A DNA stretch of 64,000 nucleotides from Pleionea mediterranea (lineage in GTDB: Bacteria; Pseudomonadota; Gammaproteobacteria; Enterobacterales; Kangiellaceae): NCBI RefSeq assembly GCF_003148745.1, contig NZ_QGGU01000013.1, forward strand, positions 35,954 to 99,953. Direction: 5' to 3'. Position 1 is the first letter of the stretch, and every line of letters starts with the position of its first letter. Under the pieces are notes generated by a model. It did no database searches, was not told where the DNA came from, and saw only the letters and a list, made by a program, of their open reading frames with translations. The translations under genes were made by a program, and so were the position numbers. Positions 37,948 to 46,123 of the stretch are shown piece after piece.

Positions 37948-38109
37948 TAAATAGTGTTTATAAATTAAATTTTTCACTATATTAGCTCCAGAGATAGTTA
38001 TTGCCAATAGAACGACAATTTCGCAAATTAATTGAATTTTACTCAACCAAATGGGCACTTCTTCGTTAAGTTATTAACCGACATACATAAAACCTCATAA
38101 GGAGCGCCA

Positions 38110-38763
38110 ATGTTCAAACACATACTGGTCAATGCTCAAGCCTCAAAAACGGTTCAGTTTTTAAAGACGATTCTAGTCAATCATCCAAAGCGATTAATGA
38201 TCATCTCGTTAATGCTACTTGGCCTTTCGGCCTGTGATAACACCACGGTTTCCGCCAGCAGTGGCGAGCGCTATGTGTTTTTTGTGCAGTACACTAACGC
38301 AGCCTTTGGGCAGGATTTTCGAGCGCTTTACATTAATAGCGAAGGTGAAGTGATTAAAGCGGAAGATTCCGTATTGCCGGAGTTAACCTTGGATGGCAGT
38401 TATACCCAGCAGCAGCTGGATTATTATTACTTTCCCAATCAATCGATACAGGCGCAATTGAGTGCACAACCAATGGATGATCTGGTTGATGCAAGCCTTA
38501 CGGTTGATGCTAATGCACAAGAGCTGGTGACCAATTCTGCTTGTCCCGATGCGGGCGTGTTTCGCTATGGCTTTTACAGTTACAACAGTGTCGATGAGCT
38601 TTACACTGAAATTTTGTTATTCGAAACAACCGCAGAGGGTATTCAGTTGAACACGTCAACTGGCGCGCAAACCATCAACGAAGCGTTAATGACTTTTGCC
38701 ACCGAGGCTAACATTGCCTATCCTTCCGTTGGTCCCTGTGGTGGATACTGGAGTTATGAATAG
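38110..38763 (+). CDS. Hypothetical lipoprotein with long leader
   Basis: 217 aa. The ATG at 38110 has a good AAGGAG site, which gives an unusual 30-residue leader before the signal core IISLMLLGLSAC. The lipobox is LSAC with Asp at +2, which would favour inner-membrane retention. The mature part is acidic, beta-rich and has two later cysteines. The family is not recognised. Confidence 0.65.
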   Translation: MFKHILVNAQASKTVQFLKTILVNHPKRLMIISLMLLGLSACDNTTVSASSGERYVFFVQYTNAAFGQDFRALYINSEGEVIKAEDSVLPELTLDGSYTQQQLDYYYFPNQSIQAQLSAQPMDDLVDASLTVDANAQELVTNSACPDAGVFRYGFYSYNSVDELYTEILLFETTAEGIQLNTSTGAQTINEALMTFATEANIAYPSVGPCGGYWSYE

Positions 38764-38804
38764 AGTTATCAATAAAGTTAGCTATAGAACGTTATTGGCA
38801 AAAA

Positions 38805-39272
38805 CTAAATAACGCCTTCGTGTTTTAACAGCCACTCTTTTCTATCCAATCCGCCAGCGTAGCCGGTGAGTTTGCCATTGCTGCCAATAATTCTATGGCA
38901 GGGCACAATAATCGAAACCGGATTTTTTCCGTTGGCTGCTCCCACGGCACGTACCGCTTTTGGGTTGTTAAGTTTTTGCGCCAAACTGCCGTAACTGTCG
39001 GTGTGACCAAAGCCAACGGTTAATAATGCCTGCCATACCTGTTGTTGAAAGTTGGTGCCATGAAGATCCAGCGTCACATCAAAGGTCTTTCGCTTACCGC
39101 TAAAGTATTCCGCCAGTTGTTGTTTTACCTTATCCAACACAGCGCAACGCTGTACCTTATGATTGGTGTTTTTAAAATACAGAGACGTGACGCCCTTATC
39201 ACTGGCCGTGAGCTCAATGGTGCCAATGGGTGATTGAAAATAATCTATATAGGGCTGCTTTAATTGATTCAT
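38805..39272 (-). CDS. ogt: Methylated-DNA--protein-cysteine methyltransferase (Ogt)
   Basis: 155 aa suicide repair protein that takes the alkyl group from O6-methylguanine or O4-methylthymine. The acceptor Cys125 sits in IIVPCHRIIG, with GSNGKLTGYAGGLDRKEWLLKHEG following. It lies 69 bp after the Ada-AlkA gene, in the same direction, so the two form a DNA-alkylation repair unit. Confidence 0.95.
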   Translation of the reverse strand: MNQLKQPYIDYFQSPIGTIELTASDKGVTSLYFKNTNHKVQRCAVLDKVKQQLAEYFSGKRKTFDVTLDLHGTNFQQQVWQALLTVGFGHTDSYGSLAQKLNNPKAVRAVGAANGKNPVSIIVPCHRIIGSNGKLTGYAGGLDRKEWLLKHEGVI

Positions 39273-39341
39273 GCTCGTATGAAGTTCCTGATGCGTAATT
39301 TAAACGAATGACTGAAGCGTATTTATTTAATGCAAATAGAG

Positions 39342-40772
39342 TCAACGCGTATCGGATTGTCGACTGAGAAAATCCCAAATCTGAAACGTCAGATAGCTGC
39401 GCCACGGTGCGGCGTTATCGGGATCAATTGCCAGCTGATGATCCCTGAGTGCGTTTTTTACACCCAAATCGTCCCCCAGCCATATATCAGGATCTTTAAC
39501 GCCCCGCAGTTTTAAATAGTTCAGTGTCCAGGGGCCGATGCCTTTGATCTGGGTAATATCATTAAGCACACTTCTATCCGTGTCGATTTCATTGCTGTGC
39601 GTTATATACCACTTTGCAAATTCAATTAACGATGTTTTGCGTCGGCCGGGCATTTTAAGAAACGACAAATCTGATCCGGCAATGGCATCTGGTGTTGGAA
39701 ACAGTTTTTTATCATTCGAAAAATCATCGCCCAGATGATCGACCACCTGAGTCACCAGATTGTGCGCCGCTTTTACCGAAACCTGTTGGCCCAATATCGC
39801 CCGAACGCCGGCTTCAAACAGACTCCACACACCGGGAATTCGAATACCGGGTTTGATTAACGATGGCGTTAACACTTGTGCCAGTTGTTTATCAATTTCA
39901 ACACTGTTGATGTGCAGATCAAACAGCTGCTTAATTTTATTGACGATGATCATGGTGTGTTTCGGTTGATTGATCTCAAGTGTTAATTGCAATGCGTGTT
40001 TACCGGCAATGGGACTGATTTCAAACTGCCCCTGTATATCGTCTTTGTCAGCAGCAGAGTAACGAAACGTTCGGCCATAGCCAGTTTCAGTTACCCATTC
40101 CAGAGAAGGGATTATCCGGTGCGATAAAAACCGCTGCATGTGCGGCCAGTCGAATGGTGGTCGATAATACAGAGTTAACCGACAACCGGGTTGTTGGCTT
40201 TTGGTTTGTTGACGGCGAATATTACTGGGGCTGAGCGCAAAGTTTTTCTTAAAGCAATCGTTAAACCGACGGATGCTGTTAAAACCACTGGCCAGTGCAA
40301 TGTCGGTAATGCTCAGGCTGGTGTTATGTAACAGCTGTTTTGCAAACAGGCATTGTTGATACAGTGCGTAGGCTTTAGGCGATATGCCGAGATAGCTTTG
40401 AAACAGTTGCCGCAAATAGCGATCACTGATGCCAAGCCGTTGTGCCAGATGTTCGGTAGAGTGTTGCTGTAAGGCGCCTTGCTCAATCAGCAACATGGCC
40501 CGGCGAAAGGATGTTTCGGTGCCCATCCAGGCGGGTGAGCCGGGAGCACTGTCGGGGTGACATCTTAAGCAGGGGCGAAGGCCGGTATTGGCGGCTTCAA
40601 TGGCGCTGCCAAAGTACACTACGTTGGTTTCTTTCGGTGACGTTGCCGGACAAATGGGGCGACAATAAATCCCGGTGGTTTTAACGCCAGTAAAAAACAG
40701 GCCATCAAAACGCGGATCGCGGGCCAGTCGAGCCTTCTGGCAAATTGTGTTGGTGAGTTTTAATTCGGTCAT
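39342..40772 (-). CDS. Ada-like methyl-sensing domain / AraC HTH / AlkA glycosylase fusion
   Basis: 476 aa. The N-terminal domain has the four Ada zinc-site cysteines, Cys37, Cys41 (YCRPICPA), Cys68 and Cys71 (RPCLRCHPD), of which Cys37 is the phosphotriester methyl acceptor. An AraC-type HTH follows (about 90-185). The rest is an AlkA-type 3-methyladenine DNA glycosylase with helix-hairpin-helix KGIGPWTLNYLKLRG and the catalytic Asp in WLGDDLG. It would repair N-alkylated bases and act as its own methylation-triggered activator, with ogt downstream as likely target. Confidence 0.93.
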   Translation of the reverse strand: MTELKLTNTICQKARLARDPRFDGLFFTGVKTTGIYCRPICPATSPKETNVVYFGSAIEAANTGLRPCLRCHPDSAPGSPAWMGTETSFRRAMLLIEQGALQQHSTEHLAQRLGISDRYLRQLFQSYLGISPKAYALYQQCLFAKQLLHNTSLSITDIALASGFNSIRRFNDCFKKNFALSPSNIRRQQTKSQQPGCRLTLYYRPPFDWPHMQRFLSHRIIPSLEWVTETGYGRTFRYSAADKDDIQGQFEISPIAGKHALQLTLEINQPKHTMIIVNKIKQLFDLHINSVEIDKQLAQVLTPSLIKPGIRIPGVWSLFEAGVRAILGQQVSVKAAHNLVTQVVDHLGDDFSNDKKLFPTPDAIAGSDLSFLKMPGRRKTSLIEFAKWYITHSNEIDTDRSVLNDITQIKGIGPWTLNYLKLRGVKDPDIWLGDDLGVKNALRDHQLAIDPDNAAPWRSYLTFQIWDFLSRQSDTR

Positions 40773-40829
40773 GGAGCCATTCTAAACCAGATTTCATATC
40801 AAACTAGCCAAAAACGGAACTGAACCCAT

Positions 40830-41060
40830 ATTTGTAGAATATGAGTTTAGTGAAAACAGAGTTTCGCCTTTTTCGGCGACCTTCTTTTTCTGGCAGTTAA
40901 TTGCTCCTGCATTAACTGCATTTACTACATCCATGTAGCTCAGCCAAAAAGAAGGCACAAATTCGTCTGGAACGAATTTGAACAGCGTTAGCTGGCCTGA
41001 AAGGTGGAGGGCAGGATGCCCGGAATAAAAGGCCCTACGCTCCAGCAATTAAGCCCTGCG
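40830..41060. repeat. Structured intergenic repeat, copy D
   Basis: Hairpins in order: CGCC/GGCG, CTTCTTTTT (40881-40889) pairing with AAAAAGAAG (40946-40954), and inside it CTACATCCATGTAG (40925-40938), then AAATTCG/CGAATTT and GGGCA/TGCCC. The reverse complement of 40862-40920 matches 50224-50285, sharing the GCAGGAGCAATTAA core. A short minus-strand ORF across it is not real. Confidence 0.8.
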
Positions 41061-41065
41061 GGTTC

Positions 41066-41177
41066 CTCAAAATCACTCATACCTATCAACACACCGTTAT
41101 TGACAGCCTTCCATGGCTGACAATAACTTCCACTGGCGTCCATGCCAGTGGATGTGTGCGGTATGAATGATTTTGAG
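41066..41177. repeat. Y-shaped inverted repeat
   Basis: Outer arms 41066-41083 and 41160-41177 pair over 18 bp with one mismatch (CTCAAAATCACTCATACC). They enclose two hairpins: a 13-bp stem with one mismatch (GTTATTGACAGCC/GGCTGACAATAAC, loop TTCCAT) and an 8-bp perfect stem (CCACTGGC/GCCAGTGG, loop GTCCAT). No terminator T-run follows. The 460-bp gap around it holds no gene. Confidence 0.85.
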
Positions 41178-41234
41178 CTTAATTAAGTCTCTTCAAAAAA
41201 ACTTTAAAGGAAAAGATGGAAAGATATGTCGGTG

Positions 41235-41930
41235 TTAGTCTTCCGGAGACATGGATTTTGCGAGATGACTGAATACCACCTGCGGATTTTCTTCCAGCAG
41301 ATCGTCGTCTTGCTCAATCACAATGACAAACTCATCATCGGTATTAAATTGTTGCAGTTTGTTCTGGCTACGGATCTCTATGCTTGCGGGCTGCTCAAAG
41401 GTAAATTTAATGGCTTCCATAGTTGGTGCAAACATAGAGGCCATGCCGCCCATTTCATCAATAAAGTTATTGGTGTCATCTAAAATTAAAAACAGAGTGC
41501 GGTAATCCACCTGTTTTTGTTTTGGCGCTTCTACACCAAAATTAATGCTAAAGCTAACAGCACCTTTTGGTTGATTAATTCTTAACGTCATATTTTCCGC
41601 TTGTTCTTCAGTAACCGCGGGTAATTCGACCGTACCATCTTCTGCAATGGCTATCTGGGTTTCGGTTTTTGTCTCGGTATTGTTATCAATAAGCGTTAGC
41701 GTAACATCGCTTAAATTTAGTCCTTCTTCTTTAACCGTGAGTGCATTTTTTGAATAAATGTAGGGCGACTTAGCGCGCTGAAATATCGACAGATATTCAT
41801 TAGGTTTGCTGTATTCAATATCCCTGTAGGATTCATCTGCACATACTTTTTGAACTAATCCAAGAGAAAGCCCAACAATTAAGCAGCAGCGAAGCAAAAA
41901 TCGAATGGTTAAGTGTTTCATGAATTGCAT
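41235..41930 (-). CDS. Hypothetical secreted protein
   Basis: 231 aa. A signal peptide ends near residue 31 (VCA). The mature part is beta-rich and acidic, with EYSKPNEYLSIFQRAKSPYIYSKN at its start and FAPTMEAIKFTFEQPASIEIRS later. There is a faint resemblance to DUF2987-type periplasmic proteins that I cannot confirm. The start is ATG at 41930 with AAGGAC close upstream; an ATG at 41921 is also possible. It stands alone. Confidence 0.65.
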   Translation of the reverse strand: MQFMKHLTIRFLLRCCLIVGLSLGLVQKVCADESYRDIEYSKPNEYLSIFQRAKSPYIYSKNALTVKEEGLNLSDVTLTLIDNNTETKTETQIAIAEDGTVELPAVTEEQAENMTLRINQPKGAVSFSINFGVEAPKQKQVDYRTLFLILDDTNNFIDEMGGMASMFAPTMEAIKFTFEQPASIEIRSQNKLQQFNTDDEFVIVIEQDDDLLEENPQVVFSHLAKSMSPED

Positions 41931-42206
41931 TGTCCTTATTGGTAATAATTGAGTAATTAACAGCTTAGTAATAGAGAGCTAAGCGATAGTTAAGTTCCCT
42001 AGTCTACGCAAACTTAACTGAATAAAGGGTGAATGCTGCTAAAACAGAAAGGGCGATCTAAGCGTGTATTGTCAGGAGTTAATAAAGATTGGCAGGGTTT
42101 ATAGGCGGTAAAGTGATGTAGTTATGGCATTGACTTCTGATTATAGTTGGATGAGTATTAATTAACTCTAAGTTTAAGCAAGCACTTGAATTTCGGATAT
42201 TTAATA

Positions 42207-42914
42207 ATGGATGAAACGGAAAAACTTGTAGAGAAGCATTTGAAATACTACGGATATTCGCAAATTGACTTTGAGCCAGATGGCAATGTTCCGCCTGATT
42301 TTTTAGTTGATAATCGAATTGCTATCGAAGTTCGCCGTTTAAATCAAAACCATTTCAATGGTAACCATGTCAAAGGCTTGGAGGAAGTTTCTATTCCACT
42401 TTGGCATCGCTTCAAAGCTCTAGTGGAGTCCTCTGGGGCTCCACTAGATGGAGATAGTTGGTTTGTTTATTTGCGGTTCAGTAGGCCTGTCGAAAAATGG
42501 AAGACGCTTAGAGTTACTCTCGAAAATGCTTTAGATAATTTCAAAAATACCTCTGATAAAAGAAGTCGAGTCATTGCTAAGGGTAAAGGTTTCGAACTTG
42601 AAGTTTGGTGCCGTACCGATGTTCCCCAAGATACGATGTTCGTCATGGCTGGATGTTCTGATGAAGAGTCTGGCGGCTGGTTGCTCCCGCAAATGCAGAT
42701 CAATCTAGAACATTGTGTACAGGAGAAATTGAAGAAGATAAGTAAAGTAAAAGAAAAATATCCTGAATGGTGGCTGGTACTCGCAGATCATATCGGCTTT
42801 GGCCTTGATGTATCCGAGCGTGATATTTTTCGTAACCAAGTGTCAGTCGATCATAACTGGGATAAGATAATTCTAATAGATCCAAGAGATCACACTAGGT
42901 GGTTTGAAATCTAA
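42207..42914 (+). CDS. Orphan protein with a possible PD-(D/E)xK nuclease core
   Basis: 235 aa from the ATG at 42207; a TTG at 42186 would add seven residues. The start HLKYYGYSQIDFEPDGNVPPDF, followed by NRIAIEVRRLNQ, resembles the PD-(D/E)xK arrangement (PDF, then an acidic residue on the next strand, IEVRRL). The later half is unlike anything I know. No modification or mobile gene is near. It could be a homing or restriction-like nuclease, a plain hypothetical, or an inactive relative. Confidence 0.6.
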   Translation: MDETEKLVEKHLKYYGYSQIDFEPDGNVPPDFLVDNRIAIEVRRLNQNHFNGNHVKGLEEVSIPLWHRFKALVESSGAPLDGDSWFVYLRFSRPVEKWKTLRVTLENALDNFKNTSDKRSRVIAKGKGFELEVWCRTDVPQDTMFVMAGCSDEESGGWLLPQMQINLEHCVQEKLKKISKVKEKYPEWWLVLADHIGFGLDVSERDIFRNQVSVDHNWDKIILIDPRDHTRWFEI

Positions 42915-43090
42915 TAATGTGTCTATGATCATCAACATTGCTGAACTATCGTTGTTGTCTGTCATACTCCAGTTAATATAGTGCTAACTCGCAACATATG
43001 TATCTCTTAGCCTATGAATAATACTATGCAATTAAATAGGTGAGCCATTAGACTAGTGATGTAGATTTTATGTGTAATTAAGGTGTCGTG

Positions 43091-43588
43091 ATGAAAAAAA
43101 ATGTATTTCTATCTGTACTCTTATTTGTTGTTCTCTTTGGGTGTTCAAAAAATGGTACTTCAACAGATGAAATAGTCGCACTTAAAGAGTTGGAGAATCT
43201 TGAGGAAAGCAAGAAGTGGGCGTTAATGACGGGAAAGTGGTATGGGAATCAACCAACTAAAAGTGGCGGAAGACGTGAGCACATAACAGATAGATACGCA
43301 GATGGCACATACAAAATCACGTACCGAATATATGAAAATACTGGTGCCTTAAAAGAAGGCGCTGAAGTCGGTTACTGGGGTGTTTCGGGACCTATTTACT
43401 TTTCAATATTCAAAGGTTGGTTAAAAGATGGCAAAGTGACTCCAGCGTTATCGTCAAATCCATATAATTATGATGCTTACCTAATTATCATCCTTAATGA
43501 TAAAGAGTTTAAATACAAACATTTAAGTTCTGGTAACGTTTATACCTTAATCAGAGTTGATAGCGAGTACCAGCTAGGGTCAAAGTAG
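43091..43588 (+). CDS. Hypothetical lipoprotein
   Basis: 165 aa from the ATG at 43091 with AGGTG upstream. Lipobox LFGC with Ser at +2. A helical linker (residues 25-45) precedes a beta-rich domain, WALMTGKWYGNQPTKSGGRREHITDRYADGTYKITYRI, like lipocalin-type or DUF-type secreted proteins that report on small-molecule binding. The family is not recognised. Confidence 0.65.
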   Translation: MKKNVFLSVLLFVVLFGCSKNGTSTDEIVALKELENLEESKKWALMTGKWYGNQPTKSGGRREHITDRYADGTYKITYRIYENTGALKEGAEVGYWGVSGPIYFSIFKGWLKDGKVTPALSSNPYNYDAYLIIILNDKEFKYKHLSSGNVYTLIRVDSEYQLGSK

Positions 43589-43731
43589 CGCAAAGTATGT
43601 GCAAGTAACTTTCTATTGACTTTCAAACAGTAAGAAAAAATATCCATTGCTTAATTTGTTTGTTGTCACTGGAGACCATGAGTGAAGCCGCAACATCATC
43701 AAACAACCATTTATAGCGGGCGTTAAATACT

Positions 43732-44163
43732 ATGAACGGAACTCTAAAAAATATAGTTGTTCTAGGAACAATGGTTCTTATCATTTTTATTTTTATAGGC
43801 GCCTATCAGATACAACTTGACAGCGAAACCAAGTCAAACGCAATTAAGCGTGTTCTTGCATTAGCTGAAACGAATGCTAAGTCACACATCAAATCAGGCA
43901 ATATCGTTCTTCTAGCTGCATCGCACGGATGGGGGCCAAATGATATTCCTAGTTTGGATATGAGCTTATATGACTCTTGTGTATCCGAGGTTGTTGAACT
44001 AAAAGTCTACAGAGAGTATTCGGATGTGCATTTACCGGATTCACGTGAAGAAAAATTTAGACGATACTCTGAAGATCCGGAAAGTACCTATGAATATGCA
44101 GCTCACTTTAATCATTTGATTCTTGAACATATAAAGAATAGTGAAATTTTGAAATGTATTTAA
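43732..44163 (+). CDS. Hypothetical single-span membrane protein
   Basis: 143 aa. One hydrophobic helix (residues 7-26) acts as signal anchor. The rest is mixed, with two cysteines (SLYDSCVSEV and EILKC). No family is recognised. An attC-like GCGGGCGTTAAAT sits just before its ATG, but no complete attC site is visible. Confidence 0.55.
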   Translation: MNGTLKNIVVLGTMVLIIFIFIGAYQIQLDSETKSNAIKRVLALAETNAKSHIKSGNIVLLAASHGWGPNDIPSLDMSLYDSCVSEVVELKVYREYSDVHLPDSREEKFRRYSEDPESTYEYAAHFNHLILEHIKNSEILKCI

Positions 44164-44185
44164 TAAAAGCATTTAAGGTGATACT

Positions 44186-44317
44186 TTGAAAAAGCTACTG
44201 CTAAATGTTGAAAATCTATATTTAGTAATAATTGACGTTGTCCTTGGCGAGATAGTTATTCCTGAAAAAAGAAGTCCAATTGCACTTCAGAAGCCCCGTC
44301 GAACAATTAGTCGTTGA
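44186..44317 (+). CDS. Possible small protein (43 aa)
   Basis: TTG start with AAGGTG at good spacing. It encodes MKKLLLNVENLYLVIIDVVL and a basic tail ending in RRTISR. It closes six bases before the ATG of the next gene. The ribosome site and tight packing are the only support. Confidence 0.35.
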   Translation: MKKLLLNVENLYLVIIDVVLGEIVIPEKRSPIALQKPRRTISR

Positions 44318-44322
44318 GAAAT

Positions 44323-44652
44323 ATGAAATTAATCACCAATCTTAATCCTGGATTTATAATATTCTTTTTACTAAGTTGGCCAGTTCTACTGACTCCGTCG
44401 TTTACTCTTATAGGACCGCATGCTCGTGGTGCCGAATACACACAAGCTCAATTTTCAGGTTTAATCTATACTGCTTTGTTATTTTTATTTTGGCTGCTTA
44501 TTTTCCTAAGCCCATTGTTTTCAATAAAACTTAAGCGGTTAATATTAAAACCTGAATGTCAGGAAAAGGTTTTAATAACGATTCTTCCATATCTCTTTAT
44601 ATTTAGCGCACTATTTATATCTGTTTCTTATGAGGTGGTAAACTTGCTATGA
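44323..44652 (+). CDS. Small three-span membrane protein, unknown function
   Basis: 109 aa from the ATG at 44323. Three hydrophobic helices (about 8-25, 45-68 and 84-103) with short loops. No family is recognised. It is the last of a run of small plus-strand orphan genes between 42.2 and 44.7 kb. Confidence 0.55.
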   Translation: MKLITNLNPGFIIFFLLSWPVLLTPSFTLIGPHARGAEYTQAQFSGLIYTALLFLFWLLIFLSPLFSIKLKRLILKPECQEKVLITILPYLFIFSALFISVSYEVVNLL

Positions 44653-44755
44653 AAGACTGTTTTCGCTTTTGGTCAAAAGGAAAAATATAAAATTAGATTG
44701 TTCTTCTCATTAAAATTTTCAGATTAAGTATAGACATCCTTAATTCAACAATTCT

Positions 44756-46123
44756 TCAATCAAAAAGAAACGCGATCACTGATTCCAGATCATCCACTGG
44801 TTTTTGTTTTACCAGTCGTTCACAGGCTGTGTGTAATTCTTTTTGGCTCGACTTTTCCAGCGTGGCGACTCTGTCTTGAAAGTCGGTGGCATTAAATTGT
44901 AAGGCTGTACGATTGGCGTGATTTAACTGAGAAATCTGCTGGTATAAAAAAATAAAACGACCCAGTATTACGTAGGGAAAATTGCGGTTTTTAATGGGAC
45001 CAATGCAGGCCTGATAACCGCCCAGCGGTAATCCCTTAAGGCTAATATCCACCAGCTTATCGGCACCAAACCAGGCGCTACCAAATCCAACCAGCCCGCC
45101 GCCTATGGCACCCAACATAAAACTGTGACCAGCCAGTGCAAAATCCACCGCTGCGCCACCAACCGCGCCGGTCATGGTGGCGGCGTACATCAATTGTTGT
45201 TTATTTAAACCCCAGGCAAACCACTCGCTGCAATCAAACAGGTCGGGTGGTAAATCCAGATGATCCAGATCGATGTCTACCTGAAAATGCGCGTAGTTGG
45301 CGAGCAGTTCTTTAATTGCGGTTTGTTCGCGCTGTTTCATCCAGTGTTGGTAGCGTTTTTCAAGAACCGGTTGAACCTGTTTTGCCTGTGCCTTGTTTAA
45401 AACTTTTTGGCTTTGTTGATAGTGGCAGAGATCATCCACCAGTCGCGCCAGTATTTTAATGCTGGTGTCGCGTTGTTCGTCACGTTTGTGAACCAGATCG
45501 TCGGTAATTGCGGTGAGGGTGTTTGCCCAGTCGGGATTAAGGTGGGCAAACGTTTTTAATAATTCGACCTGTTTGTCGAAGTCGGCTTTCATTGGGTTAA
45601 ACACTCGCACCGATTTAAAATATTGCGCCAGCGCGTTTTGCCATTCGGTAATGTGATCGGTGTTTTCAATTGGATTAATCAGCGCCATGCTGGGTTGACC
45701 GGTCCAGCGCAGAATTTCCATTTCAGCATCGTACTCTGCGCCATAGGGGCGAGAACCATCCACCACATACAAAATAGCGGCGCCATTAATAATTGGTTTT
45801 AGTAGAGCCACTTCGTCTGGAAACTGTTGCTGACACACAGGATCATCAACAAATTTGGCAACCGCCGCGGCGCGCTCGTGGGCGTTCACCTGTTGCTCGT
45901 TCAACCATTTTAAAACTTTAATCGGGCGTTGAAAGCCGGGGGTATCAATCAACTGATAACGTCCGTGCAGAGTTTCAACGGTAATGGGATCGGCGGTTTG
46001 CGTGGTGCCACTCTGACTGGATATGACCACATCGTCGTTATGGGACAGCGTTGAAACGATGGAAGATTTGCCTTTGTTGGGATGACCCACAACAGCAAAT
46101 TGCGGTAATGAATGATCAGTCAT
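44756..46123 (-). CDS. GTPase with DUF3482 domain
   Basis: 455 aa from the ATG at 46123; the longer frame starts inside the upstream gene. G1 motif GHPNKGKSS, G3 DTPGFQ and the G4-like area (LINPIENTD) lie in the first 220 residues. The rest is the DUF3482 region, with a Gly/Ala-rich membrane-like section. It overlaps the DUF2868 gene by 8 bp, a pairing seen in other proteobacteria. The role of the pair is unknown, probably at the inner membrane. Confidence 0.88.
   Translation of the reverse strand: MTDHSLPQFAVVGHPNKGKSSIVSTLSHNDDVVISSQSGTTQTADPITVETLHGRYQLIDTPGFQRPIKVLKWLNEQQVNAHERAAAVAKFVDDPVCQQQFPDEVALLKPIINGAAILYVVDGSRPYGAEYDAEMEILRWTGQPSMALINPIENTDHITEWQNALAQYFKSVRVFNPMKADFDKQVELLKTFAHLNPDWANTLTAITDDLVHKRDEQRDTSIKILARLVDDLCHYQQSQKVLNKAQAKQVQPVLEKRYQHWMKQREQTAIKELLANYAHFQVDIDLDHLDLPPDLFDCSEWFAWGLNKQQLMYAATMTGAVGGAAVDFALAGHSFMLGAIGGGLVGFGSAWFGADKLVDISLKGLPLGGYQACIGPIKNRNFPYVILGRFIFLYQQISQLNHANRTALQFNATDFQDRVATLEKSSQKELHTACERLVKQKPVDDLESVIAFLFD

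Noticed and set aside
40794-41048. 84-codon minus-strand ORF
   Set aside because: It coincides with structured repeat copy D.
43714-43726. attC-like GCGGGCGTTAAAT before a small gene, suggesting an integron cassette
   Set aside because: The matching 5' half-site is not convincing, other gaps in the run lack attC, and no integrase is present in the window.
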